DNA of 64,000 nt from DAHUZL01 sp035533215. GTDB taxonomy: Bacteria > Chloroflexota > Dormibacteria > Aeolococcales > Bog-877. Positions 49,608 through 58,182 of this stretch are shown here, piece after piece. The stretch lies in the NCBI GenBank assembly GCA_035533215.1, contig DATLUG010000031.1, forward strand, positions 22,815-86,814, read 5' to 3'. Position numbers and translations under genes: made by a program. The notes beneath the pieces were generated by a model that was not told where the DNA came from, ran no database searches, and saw only the letters and a program-made list of their open reading frames with translations. Within the stretch, counting starts at the first letter, position 1. Every line of letters starts with the position of its first letter.

Positions 49608-51443
49608 ATGCTCCACCGCGACGACCTCCGCAACGTGGCGATCGTCGCCCATGTCGACCACGGCAAGACCACCCTGGTCGACGCCATGCTCCGGCAGACG
49701 GGCGCGTTCCGCCTCAACCAGGAGGTGAGCGATCGGGTGCTGGACTCGGGCGACCTGGAGCGGGAGAAGGGCATCACCATCCTCGCCAAGCACATCGCGG
49801 TCCAGGTCGGCACCACCACCATCACCATCGTCGACACCCCCGGGCACGCCGACTTCGGCGGTGAGGTGGAGCGGGCGCTGGCGATGGTCGACGGGGTGCT
49901 CCTGCTGGTCGACGCATCCGAGGGGCCGCTGCCCCAGACCCGCTTCGTGCTCCGCAAGGCCCTGGAGGCGAGGCTGGCGGTGGTGGTGGTGGTGAACAAG
50001 GTGGATCGCGCCGACGCCCGCGTCGCGGAGGTGGTCCGGGAGGTGGAGGAGCTCTTCCTCGACCTCGACGCCGACGAGGACCAGATCGGCTTCCCGATCC
50101 TCTATGCCAACGCCCGGGCCGGTTGGGCCGCGAGCGAGCCGGGCGTGGTCGGGACCGACCTCGGCCCCCTCTTCGCCGCCATCCTCGCCAACATCCCGGC
50201 GCCGACCCACGACCCGGACCATCCCCTCCAGGCCCTGGTCACCAACCTCGACGCCTCCCCCTACGTCGGCCGGCTGGCGGTCTGCCGCGTCCACCACGGC
50301 ACCATCCGCCGTGGCCAGATGGTGGCCTGGTGCCGGGTCGACGGCACCGTCCAGCGGGCCCGCGTCACCGAGCTCTACCAGTCCCGGGCCCTCGATCGCG
50401 TCGACGTCGACGCCGCCGGTCCGGGCGCCATCGTGGTGGTGGCGGGCTTTCCCGAGATCTCGATCGGGGAGACCCTCGCCGATCCCGACGACCCCCGGCC
50501 GCTGCCCGCCCTGCTGGTCGACGAGCCCAGCCTGGCGGTCACGATCGGGATCAACTCCTCGCCGCTGGCGGGGGCGGACGGGAGCCGCCTCACCGCGCGG
50601 CTGGTCAAGGGTCGGCTCGACCAGGAGCTGGTGGGCAACGTGGCGCTCCGGGTGCTGCCGACCGGGAGACCCGACACCTGGGAGGTGCAGGGCCGTGGCG
50701 AGCTGCAGCTGGCGGTCCTGGTCGAGACCATGCGGCGGGAGGGATTCGAGCTCACCGTGGGCAAGCCCCAGGTGGTGACGCGCACCATCGACGGTCGGCT
50801 GCACGAGCCGATGGAGCGACTCGCCGTCGACGTCCCGGAGGCGTACCTGGGGGTGGTGACGCAGCTGCTGGCGCTGCGGCGCGGGAGCCTCCTCGAGATC
50901 GTCAACCACGGCACCGGCTGGGTGCGGATGGGCTACCGCATCCCCGCCCGCGGATTGGTCGGCTTCCGCACCGAGTTCCTGGTCGAGACCCGCGGCACCG
51001 GCCTCCTCCACAGTGTGTTCGACGGCCTGGAGCCCTGGCACGGCGAGCTCCGCACCCGACGCAACGGCTCCATGGTGGCGGACCGCCGCGGGCTGGCCAC
51101 CACCACCGCGCTGATGGCGCTCGGCGAGCGCGGCACGATGCTGATCGGACCCGGCACCGAGGTCTACGAGGGGATGGTGGTGGGCGAGAACGCCCGCCTC
51201 GACGAGATGGACGTCAACCCGACCCGGGAGAAGAAGCTCACCAACGTCCGCAGCTCCACCGGCGATGAGCTGGAGCGGCTCACCCCCCATCTGCAGCTCT
51301 CCCTGGAGCAGGCGCTCGACTTCATCGCCGAGGACGAGTGCGTCGAGGTCACCCCCCGGGCGGTGCGGCTGCGCAAGGTGGTCCTCGACCAGCAGGTGCG
51401 GGGGCGCCAGCGCGGCCGGTCCCGGCGCGATGCCACCGGCTGA
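49608..51443 (+). CDS. typA: Ribosome-associated translational GTPase TypA/BipA
   Basis: A 611-aa translation-factor GTPase that acts on the ribosome during stress and 50S assembly. G-domain motifs: G1 AHVDHGKTT, G2 region REKGITI, G3 DTPGHADFGGEVER, G4 NKVDRADA, and the SAxxG-like ANARAGW. The EF-G-like domains III/V and the BipA-specific C-terminal domain follow (ARGLVGFRTEFLVETRGTG, NPTREKKLTNVRSS, RKVVLDQQVRG). Full length for the family. It stands alone, between ogt and a long gene-free region. Confidence 0.96.
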   Translation: MLHRDDLRNVAIVAHVDHGKTTLVDAMLRQTGAFRLNQEVSDRVLDSGDLEREKGITILAKHIAVQVGTTTITIVDTPGHADFGGEVERALAMVDGVLLLVDASEGPLPQTRFVLRKALEARLAVVVVVNKVDRADARVAEVVREVEELFLDLDADEDQIGFPILYANARAGWAASEPGVVGTDLGPLFAAILANIPAPTHDPDHPLQALVTNLDASPYVGRLAVCRVHHGTIRRGQMVAWCRVDGTVQRARVTELYQSRALDRVDVDAAGPGAIVVVAGFPEISIGETLADPDDPRPLPALLVDEPSLAVTIGINSSPLAGADGSRLTARLVKGRLDQELVGNVALRVLPTGRPDTWEVQGRGELQLAVLVETMRREGFELTVGKPQVVTRTIDGRLHEPMERLAVDVPEAYLGVVTQLLALRRGSLLEIVNHGTGWVRMGYRIPARGLVGFRTEFLVETRGTGLLHSVFDGLEPWHGELRTRRNGSMVADRRGLATTTALMALGERGTMLIGPGTEVYEGMVVGENARLDEMDVNPTREKKLTNVRSSTGDELERLTPHLQLSLEQALDFIAEDECVEVTPRAVRLRKVVLDQQVRGRQRGRSRRDATG

Positions 51444-52041
51444 GCCGGTGCCGCACCGAGCCGCTGCGACCAGCCGATCTCGAGCTCGCCCGGCACCCGA
51501 CGGTCTTCGCTGGCTCGAGCCGCCTGCGATCACCCGGAGCTGCTCGGTCTGGAGGGGAAGCCGCCGACGGGTCGCGTCCCACCCGGACGGCCGCGGCCGT
51601 CCGGGTGGGACGGCCTGGGCCGCCGGCCGTCCCGGCACCCAGAGGGCGACGGGCGCGGGCTCCATCGCGCCTGTGACCACCTGGGAGCGGGTCGCCGGCA
51701 CCAAGGTCCAGCGGACCGCATCTCGGGCCGCCATGCGAAGGCGGTCTGGCGTTGGCGCCGGGTGGGATGACGTGGCGGTCGGCACGCCCCGCCGGCGGCG
51801 ACGCAGCGGATTGAGGAGTGGGGCAGGAGTCGACGGGACCGGGCGGTGATCGGCGCCCGCCATTCGAGCCCTGGTCGTGGGCGCCGCGTGCGGGAGCTGG
51901 CCGACCCTGTCGCTCGGTGACCGAGCTGCCCTGTGGTCAGGACGAGGGGATCGCGCCCGGGGGTGACGACCCAGCTGGTGGCCGTGGCTGCCTCCCTGCG
52001 ATCGAGCGGCCGAGCCGGGGCGGGCGAGCTGGCCAGGTGCC
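51444..52041. other. Gene-free region downstream of typA
   Basis: About 600 bp without a supportable gene. It contains the 38-bp palindrome at 51575-51612 and otherwise only frames without homology. Base composition stays high-GC until about 52040, where the lower-GC cluster and its promoter start, so this is probably the boundary of an insertion. Confidence 0.5.
51575..51612. terminator. Perfect 38-bp palindrome, probable typA terminator
   Basis: CGTCCCACCCGGACGGCCG pairs perfectly with its complement immediately following, giving two 19-nt arms with no spacer. It is 131 nt after the typA stop codon. There is no T-tract, but such GC-only hairpins are the usual predicted terminators in high-GC bacteria. 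A palindromic protein site is the alternative. Confidence 0.5.
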
Positions 52042-52070
52042 TTGACCCGTAGATATATTACCGGCATACT
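52042..52070 (+). promoter_or_regulatory. Complete promoter TTGACC-N17-CATACT for the GntR gene
   Basis: TTGACC at 52042-52047 and CATACT at 52065-52070, 17 bp apart. The GTG start at 52077 follows 6 nt after the -10, so the message is leaderless. The region between the boxes is AT-rich (AGATATATTA), unlike its surroundings. Sequence between the boxes may include the regulator's own operator. Confidence 0.8.
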
Positions 52071-52076
52071 GCCGAT

Positions 52077-52733
52077 GTGCTAGCCACTGCCCCGAGAGCC
52101 GGCCGCCTGAGCGATCAGGCGTACGGCCAACTCCGAGACCTGATCGTGAGCCTCCAGCTGGAGCCGGGGGCCCTGATCGCCGAGCGCGAGACGATGGCAG
52201 CTCTGGGCGTCGGCCGGACCCCCCTGCGAGAGGCCATTCATCGGCTCGCCCACGAGGGGCTGGTCGATGTGGTTCCCCGTCGCGGCTCCTTTGTCTCGCA
52301 CGTCAGCCTCACGGACCTCACCCACGTCTTCGAACTGCGCCAAGCGATCGAGGGGCTATCAGCCCGCCTCGCGGCTGAGCGGGCCACCAACCAGGACCGG
52401 GCGGCCCTGGTCGTGTTTCTCCGCGAAGCGCGCCAGCGTGTGAGCCAACCAGACGAAGCTGCGCATCTTGCGATGGACCGGCGGTTCCACTCCCTCGTCG
52501 CGACAGCCACGCGAAACCAATACCTCCGCGACGACGTGGACAGGCTATTTGCGCTCAGCGTGCGGATCCAGCGCTTGTCCGACGTCCCCATCACCACCAT
52601 TGAGCACGAACTCATCAACTACGAAGGGGTGGTGTCCGCCATCACCCAGGGCACACCCGACGATGCGGAGCAGTGGATGTGTCGTCATCTCGATCCCTCG
52701 GATCCGTCCCTCCATCGCCGGAGGCCCCGATGA
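52077..52733 (+). CDS. GntR-family (FadR/FCD subfamily) transcriptional regulator
   Basis: A 218-aa regulator. The N-terminal winged helix (SDQAYGQLRDLIVSLQLEPG, ALGVGRTPLREAIHRLAHEG, VDVVPRRGSFVS) is typical GntR. The helical FCD ligand domain follows (ELRQAIEGLSARLAAERATN, MDRRFHSLVATATRNQYLRD), with the aspartate and histidines that usually bind a metal in this subfamily (D at MDRRFH, H in FHSLV). FCD regulators sense carboxylic acids. It probably controls the three genes downstream; the amidohydrolase starts 7 nt after its stop. Confidence 0.9.
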   Translation: MLATAPRAGRLSDQAYGQLRDLIVSLQLEPGALIAERETMAALGVGRTPLREAIHRLAHEGLVDVVPRRGSFVSHVSLTDLTHVFELRQAIEGLSARLAAERATNQDRAALVVFLREARQRVSQPDEAAHLAMDRRFHSLVATATRNQYLRDDVDRLFALSVRIQRLSDVPITTIEHELINYEGVVSAITQGTPDDAEQWMCRHLDPSDPSLHRRRPR

Positions 52734-52740
52734 CACCGCG

Positions 52741-53637
52741 ATGCGACGGAAGATGAGCGCCATCAGGATTGCCGTCGCCCAGATGGAGGCCTCCGAAGAC
52801 AAGGCGTCCAACCGCGACGTCGTGGCGCGGCTCTGCCGGTGCGCCGCCCGCGGTGGTGCATCGCTGTGCTTGTTCCCAGAGGAGGCGATGGTCAGCCTCT
52901 ATGGCGGAGCGCGGCCCGCCGACACCGCGGAGTCCATGCGCGGCGCATTCGTATCCCTGCTCCGCTCGCTGGCGCTCGAACATGACATGACGATCGTGGC
53001 CGGCATGCACGAGCGGCTGCGCGGCAGCGATCGGGCCTACAACACGATCGTGGTCGTCGGAGCCAGAGGCGACGTCCTGCACCGCTACCGCAAGCTCCAC
53101 CTGTACGACGCCTTCGGCTATTGTGAATCGGACCAAATCGTGCCTGGGGACGGCCCCCTGGTGGTCTTCGACGTCGAGCCTTTTCGACTCGGCCTGCTCA
53201 ACTGCTACGACCTGCGCTTTCCAGAGGTGACGCGCCTGCTCGTAGAGTCGCGGGCTGACGTCCTGCTTGTCCCGGCCGCCTGGCAGCGCGGTCCACTCAA
53301 AGAGGATCATTGGCGCACCCTCGTCCGCGCGCGCGCCATCGAGAACACCTGCTGGATCCTCGCCGCCGGACAGGCCGGCGAACACTGCATTGGCCTGAGC
53401 ATGGTGGTGGACCCCCTGGGAGTGGTCCGGGCACAGCTCGGTGAGGAGCGAGAAGGAGTCGTCATTCATGACATCGACACGGAACGCATCGCCGTCAGCC
53501 GGCGACTCCTCCCGGGGCTTGACCAGCGCCGGTACCGCGTCGACCCCACCGTTCAATCTCTGCCGAAGGCGAGCCGCGCTCTCGCTGCACCGGCGCCATC
53601 GCCCACAATGCATGCGATCCAGACTGCCGCTCGCTAG
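52741..53637 (+). CDS. Carbon-nitrogen hydrolase (nitrilase superfamily)
   Basis: A 298-aa amidase-type enzyme of the nitrilase superfamily. The Glu-Lys-Cys triad is E47 (FPEEAMVS), K118 (YRKLHLYD) and C155 (LLNCYDLRFPE). AWQRGPLKEDHWRTLVRARA and ENTCWILAAGQAG are further family motifs. The pattern is nearest omega-amidase/deaminated-glutathione amidase or N-carbamoyl hydrolases; the exact amide is unknown. ATG at 52741 or 52753. G+C is lower than in surrounding genes, as throughout this cluster. Confidence 0.88.
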   Translation: MRRKMSAIRIAVAQMEASEDKASNRDVVARLCRCAARGGASLCLFPEEAMVSLYGGARPADTAESMRGAFVSLLRSLALEHDMTIVAGMHERLRGSDRAYNTIVVVGARGDVLHRYRKLHLYDAFGYCESDQIVPGDGPLVVFDVEPFRLGLLNCYDLRFPEVTRLLVESRADVLLVPAAWQRGPLKEDHWRTLVRARAIENTCWILAAGQAGEHCIGLSMVVDPLGVVRAQLGEEREGVVIHDIDTERIAVSRRLLPGLDQRRYRVDPTVQSLPKASRALAAPAPSPTMHAIQTAAR

Positions 53638-53667
53638 GCTCAGGCAAGGCCAACTGGAGGGAATACG

Positions 53668-55521
53668 ATGATGTTGTCTTGGCCACGAAGGATGGGCCGA
53701 CGAGCGCGTCCCACCCTGATCCGAAGTCGGCTGGCCCGAGGGATACTCCTCACCGCGGCCATCGCCATTGGGGTTGGAAGCGCATCCGCCGCCACTGCCC
53801 GCTCTCACGCAACGGCACATGGCGGCGTCGCGACTTTCGCGATGACGGCGGGGTTCAAGCCCGTCTGGATATTCCCCGTGGTCAACGCACCGAACGACTT
53901 CTACACGAGCGTCAACGACTTCCTGAATCAGATGTATCCGCCCCTCTATGCGATCGGGGCTAATGGCCAGGACACGTTCAATCCAAGTCAGAGCCTAGCC
54001 TATCCGCCCATCTACTCGAACGGCGGAAAGACCGTCACCATCAGACTGAAGCACTATGTTTGGTCGGACGGCCACCCCCTGACGAGTCGGGACGTGGAGT
54101 TCTTCCTGAAGCTCGTCACCGCCAACAAGGCGGAATGGGCGAACTACGCGCCTGGCCTGATCCCGGACAGCATAGCCAGAGCGACATGGACAAGTCCGAG
54201 CGAGTTCAGCCTCACCTTCCGGCATGCCTACAGCCACCTCTGGCTGCTGTACAACCAACTCAGCGAGATCATCCCGCTACCCCAGTTCCTCTGGGACAAG
54301 ACCTCCACCGCCGGCCCCATTCGCAACTACGACATGACCACGAAGGGCGCGGTGGCCGTCTACAAGTTCCTCGCCGCCCAGTCCGCCGACACCGCCGCCT
54401 ATGGGTCCAACCCGCTCTGGCGGGTGGTTGACGGGCCCTGGGTGCTCAAGGACTACGTGGCCGCCACCGGCGAGAGCACGTTTGTCCCGAACCGTCGCTA
54501 TTCTGGTCCCGTCCACCCCAGACTCGCAGAGTTTCGCATCCTGACGTACACATCGGCGACGGCTGAGTTCGATGCCCTACGAGGAGGGCAGGTGGACTAC
54601 GGCTACCTGCCGATCGAGGACGTTGGCCTGATGCCATCCCTGAAGCGGGCAGGCTACACCGTGGTGCCATGGCAGTGGCTGGCGATCAACTACATGAAGG
54701 TGGACTACACGAGCCCGCCAACCAAGCAGATCATGGACAAGGCATACGTTCGTCAGGCGATCGCCCACCTCATCAATCAGCCGCAGTACATACGCGCCAT
54801 CTTCCATGGATATGCCACCCCAGACTACGGTCCCGTGCCCCAGACGGCCGGGATCCTGGCTGACCAGTTCGAGCGGCACGATCCGTATCCATTCAACATC
54901 CGAGCCGCGACCGCCTTGCTGCGCAGCCACGGATGGGCCATCCATCCAAACGGAGCCGACACCTGTGCGCGAGCCGGGACGGCGGCGGTCGACTGTGGCG
55001 CGGGGATCAAGGCGGGAACCCCGCTTCGCCTCCGCCTCCTCTATGGAAACACGACCCAGCAGGTGATCCAAATGGCTGAAGCCATTCAGTCGGCGGGGTC
55101 GAAGGCCGGGATCACCCTGGATCTGCAACCTCACAACGACACCGAGTTGTATGCACTCGAGGGCCGCTGCCCGATGGCGCCTCCGTGCAATTGGGACCTG
55201 TTGACATTCTCTGGCAGCGCCATGTGGAACTTCTCATCCCCGACCAACCTGCCGACCGGTGAGGGGCTCTTCAATACCGGGGCCTTGTATGCTGGCGGCT
55301 ACAGCGACCCGCACACCGATGCCCTGATCAACCGGACGCATATGGTCACCAGCGTGAGTGCCATGTATGCGTATGAGAACTATCTCGCCCGCCAGCTGCC
55401 AGTGATCTTCCTGCCGGTGCCGGTGCTCCAGATCTCGGTGATCAGCAAGCACCTGCACGGCGTGTTGCCCCAGAGTGTGCTGCAGGGCATCAATCCTGCC
55501 GGTTGGTCGTTGACCAAGTAG
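53668..55521 (+). CDS. Peptide/oligosaccharide-type ABC transporter substrate-binding protein (SBP family 5)
   Basis: A 617-aa secreted binding protein. The signal peptide is about residues 1-42 (GILLTAAIAIGVGSASA) and lacks a lipobox cysteine. Family-5 features include KTVTIRLKHYVWSDGHPLTS (the usual W-sDG.p.ta.Dv), VVDGPWVLKDYVAATGEST, RLAEFRILTYTSATAEFDAL and QAIAHLINQPQYIRAIFHGY. GGAGGG precedes the ATGATG start. No permease or ATPase gene accompanies it, so it must borrow a transporter from elsewhere or have another role. G+C about 55-62% locally. Confidence 0.88.
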   Translation: MMLSWPRRMGRRARPTLIRSRLARGILLTAAIAIGVGSASAATARSHATAHGGVATFAMTAGFKPVWIFPVVNAPNDFYTSVNDFLNQMYPPLYAIGANGQDTFNPSQSLAYPPIYSNGGKTVTIRLKHYVWSDGHPLTSRDVEFFLKLVTANKAEWANYAPGLIPDSIARATWTSPSEFSLTFRHAYSHLWLLYNQLSEIIPLPQFLWDKTSTAGPIRNYDMTTKGAVAVYKFLAAQSADTAAYGSNPLWRVVDGPWVLKDYVAATGESTFVPNRRYSGPVHPRLAEFRILTYTSATAEFDALRGGQVDYGYLPIEDVGLMPSLKRAGYTVVPWQWLAINYMKVDYTSPPTKQIMDKAYVRQAIAHLINQPQYIRAIFHGYATPDYGPVPQTAGILADQFERHDPYPFNIRAATALLRSHGWAIHPNGADTCARAGTAAVDCGAGIKAGTPLRLRLLYGNTTQQVIQMAEAIQSAGSKAGITLDLQPHNDTELYALEGRCPMAPPCNWDLLTFSGSAMWNFSSPTNLPTGEGLFNTGALYAGGYSDPHTDALINRTHMVTSVSAMYAYENYLARQLPVIFLPVPVLQISVISKHLHGVLPQSVLQGINPAGWSLTK

Positions 55522-55597
55522 GGCGTCGAGGGGTCCGGCCGCGCCGCCGTGCGGCCGGACCCGCTGGTGAGTCGCGGCGGGCCCTTTGGGAGTGCAG

Positions 55598-56266
55598 ATG
55601 TTCAGACTGGCGCCACTGGCGAGGCGCCCTGATGCCTCGCTGATCGACTCCATGCGGAATCTGAGTCCATCGACCTTGGGACACTACACGGACATGGGGT
55701 TCATCCGAGGGCTTCAACCGAATCTGCCACGATTCAAGATGGTCGGCCGCGCCGTGACCGTGCGGCTGCCGCATCTGGACTCGACGGCGCTCCACTATGC
55801 GCTTGACGTGGTGGAAGCTGGAGACGTGGTCGTGGTCGACCAGTCGGGGGATTCGGGGCGAGCCTGCTGGGGCGGCATCGTGAGTGTGGCGGCGAAGCAG
55901 CGGGGCGTAGTCGGGGCGATCGTCGATGGGCCGATCACTGACGTGTTCGAGGTCGCCGAGCTCGGATTGCCCGTCTACTCGCGGGGGGTGGCCGCGGTGA
56001 CCACCCGCATCCTGGGCTTGGAGGGGGCGGTCAACGTGCCGGTTACGGTGGGTGGGGTGACCGTGATTCCGGGGGATCTGATTTTTGGCGACGAGAACGG
56101 CGTGGTCGCGCTGAGCACGTCCGCCGCGATGGAATGGGTGTCGGTGTTGGCCGCCGACGAGGCGGAGGAGCCAGCCTGGCGAGGGCGGCTCGAGGCCGGA
56201 GTCTCGTTGGCCGAGCTGAGTGGAGCGAAGGCGCTGTTCGAGAAGGGAATGGTGACGGGGCGGTGA
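55598..56266 (+). CDS. RraA-like protein (dimethylmenaquinone methyltransferase/HMG aldolase family)
   Basis: A 222-aa member of the RraA-like fold. Core motifs: FKMVGRAVTVRLPHLDSTAL, VVEAGDVVVVDQSGDSGRAC, WGGIVSVAAKQRGVVGAIVD followed by GPITDV, and GDLIFGDENGVVAL. G..D and D..R residues of this family bind Mg2+ and an oxo-acid in 4-hydroxy-4-methyl-2-oxoglutarate aldolases, so a catabolic aldolase is more likely than RNase E control. GGGAG lies 5 nt before the ATG at 55598. It closes the low-GC cluster. Confidence 0.82.
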   Translation: MFRLAPLARRPDASLIDSMRNLSPSTLGHYTDMGFIRGLQPNLPRFKMVGRAVTVRLPHLDSTALHYALDVVEAGDVVVVDQSGDSGRACWGGIVSVAAKQRGVVGAIVDGPITDVFEVAELGLPVYSRGVAAVTTRILGLEGAVNVPVTVGGVTVIPGDLIFGDENGVVALSTSAAMEWVSVLAADEAEEPAWRGRLEAGVSLAELSGAKALFEKGMVTGR

Positions 56267-56706
56267 TGTCGAGAAGCTGATGACTGATGCGGCGCGTGCC
56301 TCTCCGATGAGGCAGAGCGAAGGAGGAGGTCGCGCGGTGATTCGACGGTGCGGGTTGTGCCGCTCCCGCAGCGGCCACCTCTGGAGCGGTGCGGGTCCGC
56401 AGTAGGTGCGGACTGACCGTGAGCTGCTGCACCCCTTCTCCCGGACCCTCACCCCTCGACGAGGGCGAGGTGGCGACCGTCGACGAGTAACTCTGGGGAG
56501 ATTCACCCGAGCGCCGTCAGCGTGGCGTCGCCGTCCGCCGCGGCGGACGGCGACGCCGCCAAGTGGCCGTCCTGGCGCCGGTAGATGGAGCCCTCGCCGT
56601 TGCAGGGCCTCGCCACCGCGGGAGGTGCGCCGGCCCGGGGCTGGTGCCAACCGGTGCCGAGGCCGCGGCTCGGCGCCCCGCCGAGGGTGATCGTGAACGC
56701 AGGTGC
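56267..56706. other. Intergenic region, nothing recognised
   Basis: About 440 bp after the RraA-like gene. A 22-codon frame at 56337 (GTG preceded by GGAGGAGG, product with a CGLC motif) is the only feature with a ribosome-binding site and is too short to call. G+C returns to the high local level within this stretch, marking the right edge of the low-GC cluster. Confidence 0.35.
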
Positions 56707-56781
56707 TGGCTGGGGCGGGAGGATTCGAACCTCCGATAACCTGATCCAGAGTCAGGCGCCTTACCACTTGGCGACGCCCCA
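56707..56781 (-). tRNA. tRNA-Gln (anticodon CTG)
   Basis: A 75-nt cloverleaf with CCA encoded. Acceptor TGGGGCG/CGCCCCA, D-stem GCC/GGC, anticodon stem CCTGA/TCAGG around loop CTCTGGA (anticodon CTG), T-arm GGAGG-TTCGAAT-CCTCC. The T1-A72 first pair is the usual glutamine identity element. Confidence 0.95.
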
Positions 56782-57162
56782 AGGTCGGGACCCGGCCCCC
56801 CTCGGCCCCGGGCGACTCCCGGATTCCGCACGGCCCGGGCGATAGGCCCGTGGGCATTGTACGGGCTGCCCGCTCGCTGGCCGAGTGCGCGCGCCGGGCA
56901 GGTGACGGATCGGAGTCCGCGGTCACAGGAAGACTTGCCCCCGGGCGGCTCCCGGGAGGGACGTCGGCGAGCGTGATGGCTGCGCTGGCCGTGCGCGGTT
57001 TGGGTTGAGGGGAGCCGGTCAGCGGCGGGCGCCGCTGGTCGAGGGCATCCATCCCCCAGCCCACCACCCGGACGCCGGCGCGGTGCACTCGGACCCACCC
57101 CCGGCTCGCTCGGTGACCGGGCGTCGTGCCCTGGGTGCGCACGATCGTGGCCCCCATCGCAC
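56782..57162. other. Intergenic region between tRNA-Gln and the WYL remnant
   Basis: About 380 bp. Holds the tRNA-Gln promoter element at 56856-56861. No supportable gene; frames on both strands lack homology. Confidence 0.4.
56856..56861 (-). promoter_or_regulatory. -10 element (TACAAT) for tRNA-Gln
   Basis: TACAAT on the minus strand, about 75 nt before the mature tRNA 5' end. A near-consensus hexamer in very GC-rich DNA. A convincing -35 is not seen. Confidence 0.5.
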
Positions 57163-57723
57163 TCACGCCTCGTCTCCGTCCCATCCGACCTCGGCTGGCG
57201 GCCGGGGCGCCCGGGCCGGTCCGGCGATGCTCCCTGACGGCCCGTAGACGCGCCGGAGCTGGTCCGCGACCTGGGCCAGGTGGCGACGCACCTCGAGCGG
57301 GTCGACCACCTCCAGCAGGTCGCCGAAGCCGGCCAGCTCGCCCGCCACCACCCGAGGCGAGGAGCCCCGGACGATCAGTTCGACGCGGCCCGCGGTCGCT
57401 CCGTCCCGTTCGGTGAGCCGGGTCCCGAGGACGAAGCGCAGGATCGGCACCGCCGCTGGGTCGGCCCGGATCGTGACCGCGAGCGGCCGCCGCCGCTCCT
57501 CGCTGGCGGACAGAATCCCCTGCCAGGCCGTCTCCAGATCGAATCCCTCGGGCCGCGTCACCGGATCGCGGGTGATCGACACCGAACGCACCCGGCTGAC
57601 CCGGAACGTGCGCCGGCCGTGCTCGGTGGTCGCCACCAGGTACCAGACGCCGCCCTTGTCGACGAGCCCCAGAGGATGGCCAGGTTTCGGTCCCAGGCTG
57701 GCCGGGAGCGGATCAGCGGCCAG
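57163..57723 (-). pseudogene. 5'-truncated WYL-domain transcriptional regulator
   Basis: The frame opens after a TGA at 57724-57726 and codes the second part of a WYL domain, including HPLGLVDKGGVWYLVATTEH (the W-Y-L triplet) and its C-terminal extension WCX (ITADPAAVPILRFVLG-like pattern). The N-terminal helix-turn-helix and first WYL half, about 180 residues in YafY-type regulators, are absent. Only a GTG at 57636, inside the WYL fold, could start translation. Divergent and 38 bp away lies a damaged DinB gene. WYL regulators are often encoded beside DinB genes, so one event may have damaged both. Confidence 0.72.
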
Positions 57724-57761
57724 TCACCCCACCGGGGCCCGGCCACCCAGGAGGCGAATCC

Positions 57762-58151
57762 ATGCCGGGTTTGGTCCCGCCGGTCGTCGACGAGCAGGAG
57801 GCGCTCCTCGCCCACCAGCGGGTCGGCCCCGACGAGACCCCGGTGGGGCTGCTGGAGCGCTACGCCGCCGTGGCCCGCCAGACACGGGCCACGGTCGTCT
57901 CGATCGCCGACCTGGGCCAGGCCGTGCCGGTACCGCCGGGGGTGCCGTGGTTCCCAAAGGATGTGGAGGCGTGGTCGGTGCGCTGGGTGCTCCTCCACCT
58001 GGTCGAGGAGACGGGCCGCCATCTCGGCCACGCCGACATCATCCGCGAGGCCCTCGACGGGGCCACCGCCATCCCGCTCCCCGCCGCGGCCGAGGAGTGG
58101 CCGGCGATGCCGTGGGTCACGCCCTGGGGGGCCGCTGCCGGGCCAGCCTGA
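57762..58151 (+). pseudogene. DinB/DUF664 family protein with internal deletion
   Basis: 129 codons with an AGGAGG 7 nt before the ATG. The N-terminus VPPVVDEQEALLAHQ and the second half (RVGPDETPVGLLERYA, then VPVPPGVPWFPKDVEAWSVR, then LHLVEETGRHLGHADIIREA) both match DUF664. About 70-75 residues normally between them, including helix 2 with the first metal histidine (GLIKH motif), are missing near codon 20. The frame is kept. Metal binding should be lost, so the gene is probably decayed, though it might still be translated. Confidence 0.68.
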
Positions 58152-58182
58152 TCGGCCGGCCCGGGGAGGGCGACCCGCGCGC

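Noticed and set aside
56337..56405. 22-codon frame with strong ribosome-binding site and CGLC motif
   Set aside because: Too short, no coupling to a neighbour and no second metal knuckle; chance cannot be excluded.
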